Shown here in pieces: positions 54,489-63,714 of a stretch of 64,000 nucleotides of DNA (the first letter of the stretch is position 1; each line of letters starts with the position of its first letter). A program made the translations under genes and the position numbers. Below the pieces are notes generated by a model. The model was not told the DNA's origin and made no database searches. It worked only from the letters and a program-made list of their open reading frames with translations. The stretch is from positions 1 to 64,000 of the forward strand of contig NZ_QCZK02000055.1 in assembly GCF_003347595.2 (NCBI RefSeq), in the 5' to 3' direction. Origin of the DNA: Botryobacter ruber. GTDB lineage: Bacteria; Bacteroidota; Bacteroidia; Cytophagales; Hymenobacteraceae.

Positions 54489-54525
54489 TTTCTGCACCAG
54501 CCACCACAGCCGCTGCTCCTGTTCC
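54489..54525 (-). repeat. Dispersed repeat copy
   Basis: TTCTGCACCAGCCACCACAG followed by CCGCTGCTCCTGTTCC, in reverse orientation, between the small gene and the frr terminator. Confidence 0.65.
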
Positions 54526-54542
54526 TTCCCCGCTGAAAACAC

Positions 54543-54574
54543 CGAAGCCCTTCCGGTTTAGCAGAAGGGCTTCG
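54543..54574 (-). terminator. Terminator of the pyrH-frr unit
   Basis: An 11-bp perfect stem (54543-54553 with 54564-54574) 27 bp beyond the frr stop on the minus strand, followed by a short T-rich stretch. Confidence 0.7.
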
Positions 54575-54600
54575 ATATATTTCTCCGTAAGCAGTCCGGG

Positions 54601-55164
54601 TTAAACCGTCATGATTTCAGCTTCTTTCTTGGCAAGCAGTTCGTCGATCTTTACGATGTACGAGTCGGTCAGCTTCTGTACTTTGTTTTCGGCATCACGC
54701 ACGGCATCTTCGGCGGTACCTTCTTTCTGCAGTTTTTTCAGCGAGTCGTTCACATCCTTGCGGATGTTGCGGATGCTTACTTTGCCTGCTTCCGTTTCAT
54801 TTTTTACCTGCTTCACCAGGTCGCGGCGGCGTTCCTCGGTCAGGGGCGGAATGCTCAGGCGAATGCTGTCGGCTTCCTGCTGCGGGTTCAGGTTCAGGTC
54901 CGAGTTTTTGATCGCTTTGCTTATTTCGCCCAGCATATTTTTTTCCCAGGGCTTAATAACCAGTGTACGGGCATCGGGAGCAGCAACGTTTGCCACCTGT
55001 GCTACAGGCGTAGGCGTGCCATAGTAATCCACGCGCAAGCTGTCGACCATAGCAGGCGATGCCTTGCCGGCACGGATTTTTAACAGCTCGGAATTGGTGT
55101 GTTGAACTGCTTTCTGCATAGACTCCTCTGCTTCGCTGAGGTAAAACTGAATTTCTTCCGTCAT
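54601..55164 (-). CDS. frr: Ribosome recycling factor
   Basis: 187 residues, standard length. The conserved segments LLKIRAGKASPAMVDSLRVDYYGTPTPV, LVIKPWEKNML, IRLSIPPLTEERRRDLVKQV and VSIRNIRKDVND identify it. It releases ribosomes from mRNA after termination, with EF-G. It follows pyrH with 58 bp between, the usual pyrH-frr order. Confidence 0.97.
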   Translation of the reverse strand: MTEEIQFYLSEAEESMQKAVQHTNSELLKIRAGKASPAMVDSLRVDYYGTPTPVAQVANVAAPDARTLVIKPWEKNMLGEISKAIKNSDLNLNPQQEADSIRLSIPPLTEERRRDLVKQVKNETEAGKVSIRNIRKDVNDSLKKLQKEGTAEDAVRDAENKVQKLTDSYIVKIDELLAKKEAEIMTV

Positions 55165-55222
55165 ATCAATTTTAGCTTAATTAGGTTCTGATAAAATTAT
55201 ACTTATGGTATAGGCAAAAGTA

Positions 55223-56008
55223 CTAATTTTTGTTGGCGCTGTTGTTGGCCTCTGATGCCTCTATTTCATTAATAGCCTCTTTCAGGTCTTCCGCCACATC
55301 TTCCATCGATACCAGCGTGCCTATCTGCTCGCCCTGTAGCAGGCGCTTCAGGTTGCCGGGGGTGTTCATGTCAAACACCACTATAGGAAGTCCGTTTTCT
55401 TTGCAAAGCGTAAAGGCGGTCATGTCCATCACGTTCAGTCCTTTCTCAAATACATCTTTAAAAGAGATATTGGAGAAGAAGACAGCGTTCGGGTCTTTCT
55501 CCGGGTCGGCAGAATAGATGCCGTTTACGCGGGTACCTTTCAGTACCACATCCGCCTCAATCTCGATGGCCCGTAAGCTGGCAGCCGAGTCGGTGGTGAA
55601 GTAAGGGCTGCCGGTGCCGGCGCCAAAAATAACTACGCGTCCTTTTTCGAGGTGGCGTACGGCACGGCGGCGAATGTAAGGCTCACACACCTGCTGAATG
55701 TTCAGGCCGGACAACAAACGGGTATACACGCCCAGCTTTTCGAGCGCACTTTGCAAAGCCATGCTGTTGATAACGGTGGCCAGCATGCCCATGTAATCGC
55801 CCTGCACACGGTCGAGGCCTACTTCTTCTGCCTGCACGCCCCGGAATATATTGCCACCTCCTATTACCACTGCTATTTCTACACCGAAATCACTTACTTC
55901 TTTGATTTCTTTCGCATACTGCATCAATCTGTTCGAATCGATACCGTATTGTTGGTCTCCCATCAGCGCCTCACCGCTTAGCTTAAGCAATATTCTTTTG
56001 TACTTCAC
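55223..56008 (-). CDS. pyrH: Uridylate kinase (UMP kinase)
   Basis: 261 residues from a GTG at 56008. The protein is clear from [48 protein letters not shown] and [16 protein letters not shown]. It phosphorylates UMP to UDP in pyrimidine nucleotide synthesis. It is about 20 residues longer than the E. coli enzyme because of a hydrophilic C-terminal extension ([20 protein letters not shown]...). Directly upstream of frr on the same strand. Confidence 0.96.
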   Translation of the reverse strand: MKYKRILLKLSGEALMGDQQYGIDSNRLMQYAKEIKEVSDFGVEIAVVIGGGNIFRGVQAEEVGLDRVQGDYMGMLATVINSMALQSALEKLGVYTRLLSGLNIQQVCEPYIRRRAVRHLEKGRVVIFGAGTGSPYFTTDSAASLRAIEIEADVVLKGTRVNGIYSADPEKDPNAVFFSNISFKDVFEKGLNVMDMTAFTLCKENGLPIVVFDMNTPGNLKRLLQGEQIGTLVSMEDVAEDLKEAINEIEASEANNSANKN

Positions 56009-56080
56009 GATATAAATTTAATTAATTGTTTTCCGATGACCGAGTTATCCCTGCAGGGCGTCGCGCTGCCATAGGTTTAC

Positions 56081-56578
56081 TCAGAATTTAATTAAAACCT
56101 GGTTCTTCTCTACATTCTGGCGTACTGCCACTTTTATTTCTTTTACCACACCATCGCCCGGAGATTTCAGAATGTTTTCCATTTTCATTGCCTCCAGCAC
56201 CATGATAGGGTCTCCTTTTTTTACTTCCTGGCCAGGTTTTACCTTTATTTCAAGAATCAGCCCGGGCATAGGCGCTTTCACTTCGTTTATTTGCAGCTCG
56301 TTCATGTTGGCCATACCCAGTTTATCGAGCAGCAAATCGAAACGATCTTTTACATAAACCGTTTGCTGTAGACCATTGATCTTAAACGTAAACGTTTTGG
56401 CCTGGTAATCGGCCTGCACCAGTTCAGCGGTATACGACCGGTTGTCTTTGATAATGTGGTAAGTAGCAGGGCCAATAGGAGAAATGTCCCAGTTAAAAGG
56501 GGCTCCGTCCAGAAGAATAGCTTCTTTTTGTATATCAACCTGCCGTGTTTTGCCGTTAGCGGTTTTTATCCGGAGCAT
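56081..56578 (-). CDS. Biotinyl carrier domain protein (acyl-CoA carboxylase subunit)
   Basis: 165 residues. The C-terminal 75 residues form a biotin/lipoyl domain with the biotinylation site K132 in VLEAMKMEN and the second-half turn SPGDGVVKEI. The first half matches the stand-alone biotin carrier subunits of propionyl-/methylcrotonyl-CoA carboxylases rather than the shorter AccB. It carries CO2 between carboxylase active sites. No carboxylase subunit gene is in this window, so the exact complex is unresolved. Confidence 0.85.
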   Translation of the reverse strand: MLRIKTANGKTRQVDIQKEAILLDGAPFNWDISPIGPATYHIIKDNRSYTAELVQADYQAKTFTFKINGLQQTVYVKDRFDLLLDKLGMANMNELQINEVKAPMPGLILEIKVKPGQEVKKGDPIMVLEAMKMENILKSPGDGVVKEIKVAVRQNVEKNQVLIKF

Positions 56579-56663
56579 CTTAAAATCTGGTTTTGGAGCT
56601 TAAAGATAATTGAATTATCAGAGTATTTTTAGAAATTAACCTCAAAATTAAAATCATTCCCTT

Positions 56664-59219
56664 ATGAATCATCGGTTTTTGCAGGTGGTTGGCCTTGCGG
56701 CAGCTATCGCTTTTACAACGGGTTGCCGGACAAATAAAACGGTTACAACCACGAACGAGCCTGAACTGCAAGTGGAGGAAAAGGCCCCGGCCTTGCCGGC
56801 AGAAACGAAAGTGCCTGTGTGGGCGCCTGAAAAGCATAGTTTCAAACCATCCCGCACCAAAGAACACGACCTGCTGCATACCAAACTGCGGGTAAGCTTC
56901 GACTGGCAGAAGCAACACCTCAAAGGCCTTGCCGAACTTACGCTCAAGCCCTATTTTTACCCGCAGAACAGCCTGGTGCTCGATGCCAAGGGATTTGATA
57001 TTCACAGCGTAAACCTGATGAAGGGCTTTGACGGAACACCGCTGAAGTATACCTACGACGGAATGAAGCTTACCGTTGAGCTGGGCAAGACCTATACCCG
57101 CGACGAAAAATATATTTTAGAGATTGGCTACACGGCCAAACCAAACGAACTGGCCGCCGGCGGCAGCGCAGCCATTACAGAAGACAAAGGCCTGTATTTT
57201 ATAGATCCGCTGAACACAGACCCCGACCTGCCGCAGCAGATCTGGACGCAGGGCGAAACGGAGGCAAGCTCGGCCTGGTTCCCGACCATCGACTCACCCA
57301 ACGAGCGGATGACGCAGGAAATTTACATTACCGTAGATCCGAAGTTTACCACCCTCTCTAACGGCACCTTTGTATACTCCCGCAAAAACGCCGACGGTAC
57401 CAAAACAGATTACTGGAAGCTGGAGTTGCCTCACGCGCCTTACCTGGCCATGATGGCGATTGGGGAGTATGCTGTGGTAAAAGACAAGTGGCGCGACCTG
57501 GAGGTGAATTATTACGTGGAGCCGGAATTTAAAAATACCGCCAGAAAGATTTTTGGGCATACACCCGAAATGATGGAGTTCTTCTCTAAAAAGCTGGGGG
57601 TTGCCTATCCGTGGCCGTCCAAATATTCGCAGGTAGTGGTACGAAACTTTGTGTCGGGCGCCATGGAAAATACCACGGCCTCTACTTTTATGGAAGACCT
57701 GCAACTGAATGAACGCGAGCTGCTGGACAAAGACTGGGACAACATCATCGCCCATGAGCTTTTTCACCAGTGGTTCGGCGATTACGTAACCACCGAGTCG
57801 TGGGCGAACCTGCCGCTGAATGAGTCGTTTGCAAATTATTCGGAATACCTGTGGGCCGAGCACAAGTTTGGCCCTGACCAGGCCGCTTACCAGCAGCTGG
57901 AGGAACTGGGGCAGTACCTGGACGAAGCCCAGACCAAGCGGGTGCCGCTGATCCGGTACCATTATGACGACCGCGAGGATATGTTCGACAGCCATTCCTA
58001 TGCAAAAGGAGGACGTGTACTGCACATGCTCCGCAAGTACGTAGGCGACGACGCTTTTTTTAAATCGCTGAACCGCTACCTCACGCAGAACAAGTTTTCG
58101 GATGTGGAAATTGCCGAACTACGGATGGCTTTTGAAGAAGTAACCGGCCAGGACCTGATGTGGTTTTTCGACCAGTGGTTTATGAATGCAGGTCACCCGG
58201 AGCTGAAAGTGACGCACAATTACGCAAACGGGCAGCTGAACCTGCAGGTAGTACAACAGCAGGACACGCTGTATGCGCCCGTATACCGCCTGCCGCTGAA
58301 GGTAGCCATGTGGGTAAACGGCGAGCGGAAAGAGTATCCTATTGAAATAACAAAAGCAAAGCAAACCTTTAGCTTCCCGGCTGGCTCGCAGCCACAGCTG
58401 GTTGTGTTCGATAGCGAGCACCAGTTGCTGGGTACTATAGACCATGAGAAGCAAACCGATGAACTGGTGTTTCAGTTTAGAAATGCCAACCAGTTTGGCG
58501 CCAAATATGAAGCACTGGGAAAACTGGGTAACAACATCGCAAACCCGGAAGTGCAGAAAGTGCTGCAGACAGCGCTGAAAGATGATTTCTGGTTTATCCG
58601 GAGTATGGCAATCAATGCCCTCGGCGACCTGAAGCCGGAAGAAAGAGCTGCTTATACGGATGAACTGCTGCGGATAGCGCAGAAAGATAAAAAAGGATCG
58701 GTACGTTCCGATGCCCTGCTTACATTGGCTGCCTGGGGAGGGGAGCAGTACAAGGCCTTGTTCGAGCAGGCCATGCGCGATAGTTCGTATGTGGTAAATG
58801 CAGCCGGTATACTGGCTTATGCAGGCACAGGAGCCGCAGACGCTAAAACCAGGCTGGAGACTTTTGAAAAAGAGAAAAACGAAGACATTACGCTGGCCCT
58901 GGCCAATTATTACGCCGTTAGGGGCGGAGCCGGAAAGCAGGACTGGTTTATGCAGAAACTAAAACAGGCAAAAGGCGGGAACCTGTATTACCTCCTGCAA
59001 AGTTACGGCGCCTTTCTGGCCAGTCACCCGGAAGCAAACACACCAGCGGCAGTAGACATGCTGCGTGATCTGGCAAAAAGCCATAAGGCTTACTATGTAA
59101 GGATGGCTGCTTACCAGGCGCTGCTGGTGATGGCAGATAAGCCGGAGGTGAAAAAAACGCTGGAAGAAATAAAACAAAATGAGAAAGACGAGCGTCTTCT
59201 GAGGCTATATAACCAGTAA
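56664..59219 (+). CDS. M1-family metallo-aminopeptidase lipoprotein
   Basis: 851 residues. The lipobox (AAIAFTTGCRTNK, Cys near residue 20) suggests an exported, lipid-anchored form. The exopeptidase motif is SGAMENTTAS (GxMEN), and the zinc site is H364-E-x2-H368 with E387 18 residues further on (HELFHQWFGDYVTTES, LNESFANY). The C-terminal third has helical HEAT-like repeats (about 600-850). It removes N-terminal amino acids from peptides in the periplasm or at the surface. It has no operon partner. Confidence 0.93.
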   Translation: MNHRFLQVVGLAAAIAFTTGCRTNKTVTTTNEPELQVEEKAPALPAETKVPVWAPEKHSFKPSRTKEHDLLHTKLRVSFDWQKQHLKGLAELTLKPYFYPQNSLVLDAKGFDIHSVNLMKGFDGTPLKYTYDGMKLTVELGKTYTRDEKYILEIGYTAKPNELAAGGSAAITEDKGLYFIDPLNTDPDLPQQIWTQGETEASSAWFPTIDSPNERMTQEIYITVDPKFTTLSNGTFVYSRKNADGTKTDYWKLELPHAPYLAMMAIGEYAVVKDKWRDLEVNYYVEPEFKNTARKIFGHTPEMMEFFSKKLGVAYPWPSKYSQVVVRNFVSGAMENTTASTFMEDLQLNERELLDKDWDNIIAHELFHQWFGDYVTTESWANLPLNESFANYSEYLWAEHKFGPDQAAYQQLEELGQYLDEAQTKRVPLIRYHYDDREDMFDSHSYAKGGRVLHMLRKYVGDDAFFKSLNRYLTQNKFSDVEIAELRMAFEEVTGQDLMWFFDQWFMNAGHPELKVTHNYANGQLNLQVVQQQDTLYAPVYRLPLKVAMWVNGERKEYPIEITKAKQTFSFPAGSQPQLVVFDSEHQLLGTIDHEKQTDELVFQFRNANQFGAKYEALGKLGNNIANPEVQKVLQTALKDDFWFIRSMAINALGDLKPEERAAYTDELLRIAQKDKKGSVRSDALLTLAAWGGEQYKALFEQAMRDSSYVVNAAGILAYAGTGAADAKTRLETFEKEKNEDITLALANYYAVRGGAGKQDWFMQKLKQAKGGNLYYLLQSYGAFLASHPEANTPAAVDMLRDLAKSHKAYYVRMAAYQALLVMADKPEVKKTLEEIKQNEKDERLLRLYNQ

Positions 59220-59261
59220 AGGAGGGGCTCAGAAAAAATATTAAATTTTTTTTCAAGAATA

Positions 59262-59292
59262 TTTGCCTCTAAAATAAATGTGCTTAATTTTG
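59262..59292 (+). promoter_or_regulatory. Promoter of the tRNA-tuf unit
   Basis: TTTG (59262-59265), 19 nt, then TAATTTTG (59285-59292): an exact Bacteroidota consensus promoter, 83 bp before tRNA-Tyr. Confidence 0.8.
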
Positions 59293-59375
59293 CATCTCCT
59301 TAGAACGAACAGCGGGTTTGAAGCTGCAAAGTTGAAGGAGGTGATCTGAATAAGATTAGTCGAAATAAAGCATTT

Positions 59376-59458
59376 GGGGAGATTCCAGAGTGGCCAAATG
59401 GGACGGACTGTAACTCCGTTAGCGCGAGCTTTCGAAGGTTCGAATCCTTCTCTCCCCA
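59376..59458 (+). tRNA. tRNA-Tyr (GTA)
   Basis: 83 nt with acceptor GGGGAGA/TCTCCCC, anticodon GTA in ACTGTAACT, and the long variable arm expected for tRNA-Tyr. The T arm GGTTCGAATCC is intact. No CCA is encoded. Confidence 0.95.
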
Positions 59459-59495
59459 CATTTTAAAGTCAGGTAATTGGCTGCATTTTATTGAA

Positions 59496-59568
59496 GCGGG
59501 AGTAGCTCAGTTGGTAGAGCGATAGCCTTCCAAGCTATAGGTCGCGAGTTCGAACCTCGTCTCCCGCT
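59496..59568 (+). tRNA. tRNA-Gly (TCC)
   Basis: 73 nt with acceptor GCGGGAG/CTCCCGC and anticodon TCC in CTTCCAAG. D and T arms are complete. 37 bp after tRNA-Tyr. Confidence 0.95.
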
Positions 59569-59678
59569 CAGCTCAGAAATTACAGGCTGGATTTACTGGT
59601 TTATGTAAAAAGAGGAAATTCATGAAAATGGACTTCCTTTTTACTGTAGGTCCGGTTCTTGTTTTTGACGGGGAATAA

Positions 59679-59750
59679 GCCGACGTAGCTCAGGGGTAGA
59701 GTACTTCCTTGGTAAGGAAGGGGTCGTGGGTTCAATTCCCATCGTTGGCT
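59679..59750 (+). tRNA. tRNA-Thr (GGT)
   Basis: 72 nt with acceptor GCCGACG/CGTTGGC (one G-U pair) and anticodon GGT in CTTGGTAAG. It lies 70 bp before tuf, probably on the same transcript. Confidence 0.95.
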
Positions 59751-59820
59751 CAAAGTCCGTTACGTGTATCTTTAAAACACTGCAACACTTAAACGTTTTA
59801 ACCTTAATTAAATATCATAG

Positions 59821-61008
59821 ATGGCTAAAGAAACATTTGACCGTTCCAAACCGCACGTAAACATCGGTACAATCGGTCACGTTGACCACGGCAAAACTAC
59901 TTTGACTGCTGCCATTACTACTGTACTGGCTAAAAAAGGTCTTGCTCAGCTACGCGACTTCTCTTCAATCGATAACGCTCCTGAGGAAAAAGAAAGAGGT
60001 ATTACAATTAATACTTCTCACGTAGAATACGCAACTGCTAACCGTCACTATGCACACGTTGACTGTCCTGGTCACGCTGACTATGTGAAGAACATGGTTA
60101 CTGGTGCTGCCCAGATGGACGGCGCTATCCTTGTGGTTGCTGCTACAGATGGTCCGATGCCGCAAACGCGTGAGCACATCCTTCTTGCCCGTCAGGTAGG
60201 TGTTCCTCAGCTTGTTGTGTTCATGAACAAAGTGGACATGGTGGATGACCCTGAGCTTCTTGAGCTTGTTGAAATGGAAATCAGAGAACTTCTTTCATTC
60301 TATGAGTTTGATGGTGACAATATCCCGGTTATTCAAGGTTCAGCTCTTGGTGGTCTGAACGGCGATGAGAAGTGGGTGAAGACAATTGAAGAATTGATGG
60401 ATGCAGTTGATAGCTGGATTCCAATTCCAACTCGTCTGACTGACCTTCCATTCCTGATGCCGGTTGAAGACGTGTTCTCTATCACTGGTCGTGGTACAGT
60501 TGCTACTGGCCGTATCGAGCGTGGCGTAATCAACTCTGGTGATCCTGTTGAGATCCTGGGTATGGGTGCTGAGAACCTGAAGTCTACTGTTACTGGTGTG
60601 GAGATGTTCCGTAAGATCCTTGACAGAGGTGAGGCTGGTGACAACGTAGGTCTACTTCTTCGTGGTATTGAGAAAACTGATATCCGTCGTGGTATGGTTA
60701 TCTGTAAGCCAGGTTCTGTTAAGCCTCACCAGGAGTTCAAAGCAGAGGTTTACGTTCTTTCTAAAGAAGAAGGTGGTCGTCATACGCCATTCTTTAACAA
60801 GTACCGTCCTCAGTTCTACTTCAGAACGACAGACGTTACTGGTGAGATCCACCTGCCAGAAGGTGTAGAAATGGTTATGCCTGGTGACAACATCACTATC
60901 ACTGTGAAGTTGATCAACAAGGTTGCTATGGAGAAAGGTCTGCGTTTCGCTATCCGTGAGGGTGGTAGAACTGTAGGTGCCGGTCAGGTAACTGAAGTAT
61001 TAGACTAA
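59821..61008 (+). CDS. tuf: Elongation factor Tu
   Basis: 395 residues. GTPase motifs [27 protein letters not shown] and NKVDMVDD are intact, and domains 2 and 3 follow normally ([28 protein letters not shown]). It delivers aminoacyl-tRNA to the ribosome. Codons differ from the neighbours: a strong preference for T-ending codons such as GGT and GTT, typical of a very highly expressed gene. It follows tRNA-Tyr, -Gly and -Thr and ends at a terminator. Confidence 0.98.
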   Translation: MAKETFDRSKPHVNIGTIGHVDHGKTTLTAAITTVLAKKGLAQLRDFSSIDNAPEEKERGITINTSHVEYATANRHYAHVDCPGHADYVKNMVTGAAQMDGAILVVAATDGPMPQTREHILLARQVGVPQLVVFMNKVDMVDDPELLELVEMEIRELLSFYEFDGDNIPVIQGSALGGLNGDEKWVKTIEELMDAVDSWIPIPTRLTDLPFLMPVEDVFSITGRGTVATGRIERGVINSGDPVEILGMGAENLKSTVTGVEMFRKILDRGEAGDNVGLLLRGIEKTDIRRGMVICKPGSVKPHQEFKAEVYVLSKEEGGRHTPFFNKYRPQFYFRTTDVTGEIHLPEGVEMVMPGDNITITVKLINKVAMEKGLRFAIREGGRTVGAGQVTEVLD

Positions 61009-61020
61009 TACATAAAAATT

Positions 61021-61062
61021 ACAAGCCCGTTTTAAAATTTATTTAAAACGGGCTTGTTTTTA
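61021..61062 (+). terminator. Terminator of the tRNA-tuf unit
   Basis: A 16-bp perfect stem (61021-61036 with 61042-61057) and a T tract, 12 bp after the tuf stop. Confidence 0.9.
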
Positions 61063-61083
61063 CCTGAATTATAAGTAACTTTG
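61053..61083 (+). promoter_or_regulatory. Probable promoter of the tRNA-Trp-secE-nusG-ribosomal unit
   Basis: TAACTTTG (61076-61083) with CTTG 19 nt upstream (61053-61056). The -33 part overlaps the tuf terminator stem. Confidence 0.6.
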
Positions 61084-61115
61084 CACTCCATTTCCAAAGT
61101 GGCGTGCATTTTTTT

Positions 61116-61188
61116 ACGGGTGTAGCTCAATTGGTAGAGTAGTGGTCTCCAAAACCATTGGCTGGGAGTTCGAGTCTCTCCACCCGTG
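61116..61188 (+). tRNA. tRNA-Trp (CCA)
   Basis: 73 nt with acceptor ACGGGTG/CACCCGT, anticodon CCA in CTCCAAAA and discriminator G. It lies 29 bp before secE, a conserved arrangement. Confidence 0.95.
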
Positions 61189-61217
61189 CAATTTTTTTTA
61201 ACAGGTTAAGTGAAGCG

Positions 61218-61409
61218 ATGAGCAATATTAAAAGCTATATAGACGAGACAGTTGAGGAGATGAGAGATAAAGTCTCATGGCCTACCTATTCTGAATTGCA
61301 GAATAGTTCCGTACTGGTGTTGATAGGTTCTTTGGTATTTGCATTAGTCGTTGGTGCTATGGATTTTGTTTTTGATTCTGCGCTTACGTGGTTTTACAAC
61401 CAGTTTTAA
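61218..61409 (+). CDS. secE: Preprotein translocase subunit SecE
   Basis: 63 residues from the ATG at 61218; the longer open frame upstream runs through tRNA-Trp and is rejected. The amphipathic part EEMRDKVSWPTYSELQNSS precedes a single membrane helix, as in the minimal SecE that stabilises SecY. Located between tRNA-Trp and nusG, its standard place. Confidence 0.95.
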   Translation: MSNIKSYIDETVEEMRDKVSWPTYSELQNSSVLVLIGSLVFALVVGAMDFVFDSALTWFYNQF

Positions 61410-61418
61410 GGGGAAGCT

Positions 61419-61976
61419 ATGGCTGATTTAAAATGGTATGTAGTACGCGCGGTAAGTGGCCAGGAGAAAAAAGCAAAAGCTTACCTGGAGAATGAAATCA
61501 TAAGGCAACACCTGGAAGATTATGTGCCTCAGGTTCTGATTCCTTCGGAGAAGGTGTATGAAATGAGAGGCGGTAAGAAGCGTATCAGGGAAAGAAATTT
61601 TTTTCCGGGATACGTACTGGTAAATGCAGATCTTTCGCACGGCGAAGCTGAACACGTAATCATCAGTACCCCTGGTGTAATAGGCTTCCTGGGTGCCAGT
61701 GAAGGAAATGTAAGTAAAAAGCCGGTTCCCCTTCGTCAGTCGGAAATCAACAGAATTCTTGGTACAGTAGACGAAGCAGAAGAGCAGGCGGAAGTGCTCG
61801 ATACTCCTTTTATAGTTGGAGAAACAGTAAAAGTAATGGATGGTCCGTTCAGTGGATTCTCCGGTACGGTAGAAGAGGTGTTCGAAGAGCGTAAGAAACT
61901 GAATGTGATGGTGAAGATCTTCGGTCGTAATACGCCGGTGGAGCTTAACTACATGCAGGTTGAAAAAGAATCGTAG
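61419..61976 (+). CDS. nusG: Transcription termination/antitermination factor NusG
   Basis: 185 residues. NGN domain (about 5-105; KWYVVRAVSGQEKKAKAYLE, NFFPGYVLVNAD) and KOW domain (about 130-185; GETVKVMDGPFSGFSGTVEEV). It binds RNA polymerase and links it to Rho or the ribosome. 9 bp after secE; same operon as the ribosomal genes downstream. Confidence 0.97.
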   Translation: MADLKWYVVRAVSGQEKKAKAYLENEIIRQHLEDYVPQVLIPSEKVYEMRGGKKRIRERNFFPGYVLVNADLSHGEAEHVIISTPGVIGFLGASEGNVSKKPVPLRQSEINRILGTVDEAEEQAEVLDTPFIVGETVKVMDGPFSGFSGTVEEVFEERKKLNVMVKIFGRNTPVELNYMQVEKES

Positions 61977-61988
61977 TAAAAATAAATA

Positions 61989-62432
61989 ATGGCAAAGGAA
62001 ATAAAAGGTTACCTGAAACTTCAGGTAAAGGGAGGTGCCGCGAACCCATCGCCACCGATTGGACCTGCACTTGGTTCTAAGGGTCTTAACATCATGGAGT
62101 TCTGTAAGCAGTTTAATGCCAGAACCCAGGATAAGCCCGGACAAGTGTTACCAGTATTGATTACAATTTATGCAGACAAGTCCTTCGACTTCGTTATCAA
62201 GACGCCACCTGCACCAATATTGTTAATGAATGCTGCTAAAATTAAGGGTGGTTCAAAAGAGCCAAACCGTAACAAAGTAGGTTCAGTTACATGGGATCAG
62301 GTAAAAGAGATTGCAGAAACTAAAATGCCCGATTTAAATGCGTTTAAACTGGAATCAGCCATGAGAATGGTGGCAGGTACAGCACGCAGCATGGGTATTA
62401 CAGTTACTGGTAATGCTCCTTGGAACGAATAA
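61989..62432 (+). CDS. rplK: 50S ribosomal protein L11
   Basis: 147 residues with [20 protein letters not shown] at the N terminus and the rRNA-binding C-terminal half ending in [12 protein letters not shown]. It forms the GTPase-associated centre with 23S rRNA. 12 bp after nusG. Confidence 0.97.
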   Translation: MAKEIKGYLKLQVKGGAANPSPPIGPALGSKGLNIMEFCKQFNARTQDKPGQVLPVLITIYADKSFDFVIKTPPAPILLMNAAKIKGGSKEPNRNKVGSVTWDQVKEIAETKMPDLNAFKLESAMRMVAGTARSMGITVTGNAPWNE

Positions 62433-62448
62433 AAAGAGTTGAAGGATA

Positions 62449-63141
62449 ATGGCTAAGATTTCAAAAAATAGGAAAGCTGCTTTAGAAAAAGCTGACCTTA
62501 ACAAAGAATATTCTTTAACAGACGCCGCTTCGGTAGTAAAAGATATCACCTTTACTAAGTTTGATGCTTCTGTTGATATTGATGTGCGCTTAGGCGTTGA
62601 CCCTCGTAAAGCTGACCAGATGGTTAGGGGTATTGTTACCCTTCCACATGGAACTGGTAAAGAAGTTAAAGTTCTTGCATTGGTAACTCCTGACAAAGAG
62701 CAGGAAGCAAAAGATGCCGGCGCTGATTTCGTAGGTCTTGACGACTATATTCAGAAAATAGAAAAAGGCTGGACGGATGTGGATGTGATCATCACAATGC
62801 CAGCTGTAATGGCTAAAGTTGGTCGTCTGGGAAGAATATTAGGTCCACGTAACCTGATGCCAAACCCGAAGTCTGGTACAGTTACGCAAGACGTTGCAAA
62901 AGCAGTTAAAGAAGTAAAAGCTGGTAAAATTGATTTTAAAGTGGATAAATTTGGTATTATCCACACCAGTGTTGGGAAAGTTTCCTTCTCACCAGAGCAG
63001 CTTGCTGCTAATGCTGCTGAAGTAATTTCAACGCTAAACAGATTGAAGCCATCTTCAGCTAAGGGTACTTATATTAGAAGTATAACATTGTCCAGTACAA
63101 TGAGCCCTGCCGTAATCGTTGACAAAAACGCAATTAGCTAA
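62449..63141 (+). CDS. rplA: 50S ribosomal protein L1
   Basis: 230 residues with [42 protein letters not shown] and the closing [13 protein letters not shown]. It forms the L1 stalk and, in many bacteria, represses its own operon by binding the mRNA. 16 bp after rplK. Confidence 0.97.
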   Translation: MAKISKNRKAALEKADLNKEYSLTDAASVVKDITFTKFDASVDIDVRLGVDPRKADQMVRGIVTLPHGTGKEVKVLALVTPDKEQEAKDAGADFVGLDDYIQKIEKGWTDVDVIITMPAVMAKVGRLGRILGPRNLMPNPKSGTVTQDVAKAVKEVKAGKIDFKVDKFGIIHTSVGKVSFSPEQLAANAAEVISTLNRLKPSSAKGTYIRSITLSSTMSPAVIVDKNAIS

Positions 63142-63145
63142 GAAA

Positions 63146-63670
63146 ATGACCAGGGAAGAAAAAGAAATAATTGTAAAGGACCTGAGCGAAAAGTTTGCTA
63201 ATACAAACTATTTCTATATCACAGATGCTTCTACCATGTCAGTGGCGAGCATCAACCAGTTCAGGAGAATGGCTTTTGAAAGAGGTCTGGAGTATAAAGT
63301 ATACAAGAATTCGCTAATCAAAAAAGCATTGGATACTTTAGAAGCTGATACTACTGAACTGGAAGGTGTACTGAAAGGTTTCTCCGGAGTAGTATTCTCT
63401 ACGGAAGCAGGCAATGCCCCAGCTAAACTCATCAAAGACTTCCGCAAAAAAGGAAATCAGCTTCCACTTCTGAAAGGTGCCTATATCGATGCAGGCATTT
63501 ATGTAGGAGAGGATCAACTGGATGCACTGACGAAAGTGAAGTCTAAATTCGAACTCATCGGTGATGTTATCGGATTGCTGCAGTCTCCTGCGAAGAACGT
63601 TGTTTCTGCGCTACAGAGCAGTGGTGGCAAACTGGCTGGTATCCTGAAAACTTTGTCTGAAAAAGAATAA
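63146..63670 (+). CDS. rplJ: 50S ribosomal protein L10
   Basis: 174 residues from the ATG at 63146; a longer frame starting at a TTG inside rplA is rejected. REEKEIIVKDLSEKFANTNY and the Ala-rich C-terminal helix (SALQSSGGKLAGILKTLSEK) that binds L7/L12 are present. 4 bp after rplA, so there is no room for the long L10 leader found in Proteobacteria. Confidence 0.95.
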   Translation: MTREEKEIIVKDLSEKFANTNYFYITDASTMSVASINQFRRMAFERGLEYKVYKNSLIKKALDTLEADTTELEGVLKGFSGVVFSTEAGNAPAKLIKDFRKKGNQLPLLKGAYIDAGIYVGEDQLDALTKVKSKFELIGDVIGLLQSPAKNVVSALQSSGGKLAGILKTLSEKE

Positions 63671-63714
63671 ATTTAAAAAACGTAATCAATAAGTAACTTT
63701 TAATTTCAATAAAA

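Noticed and set aside
59253-59459. Minus-strand frame across tRNA-Tyr
   Set aside because: It is a tRNA antisense artefact (MGREGFEPSKARANGV-like), a common false annotation.
61158-61217. Longer SecE start inside tRNA-Trp
   Set aside because: SecE conservation and the tRNA gene both place the start at 61218.
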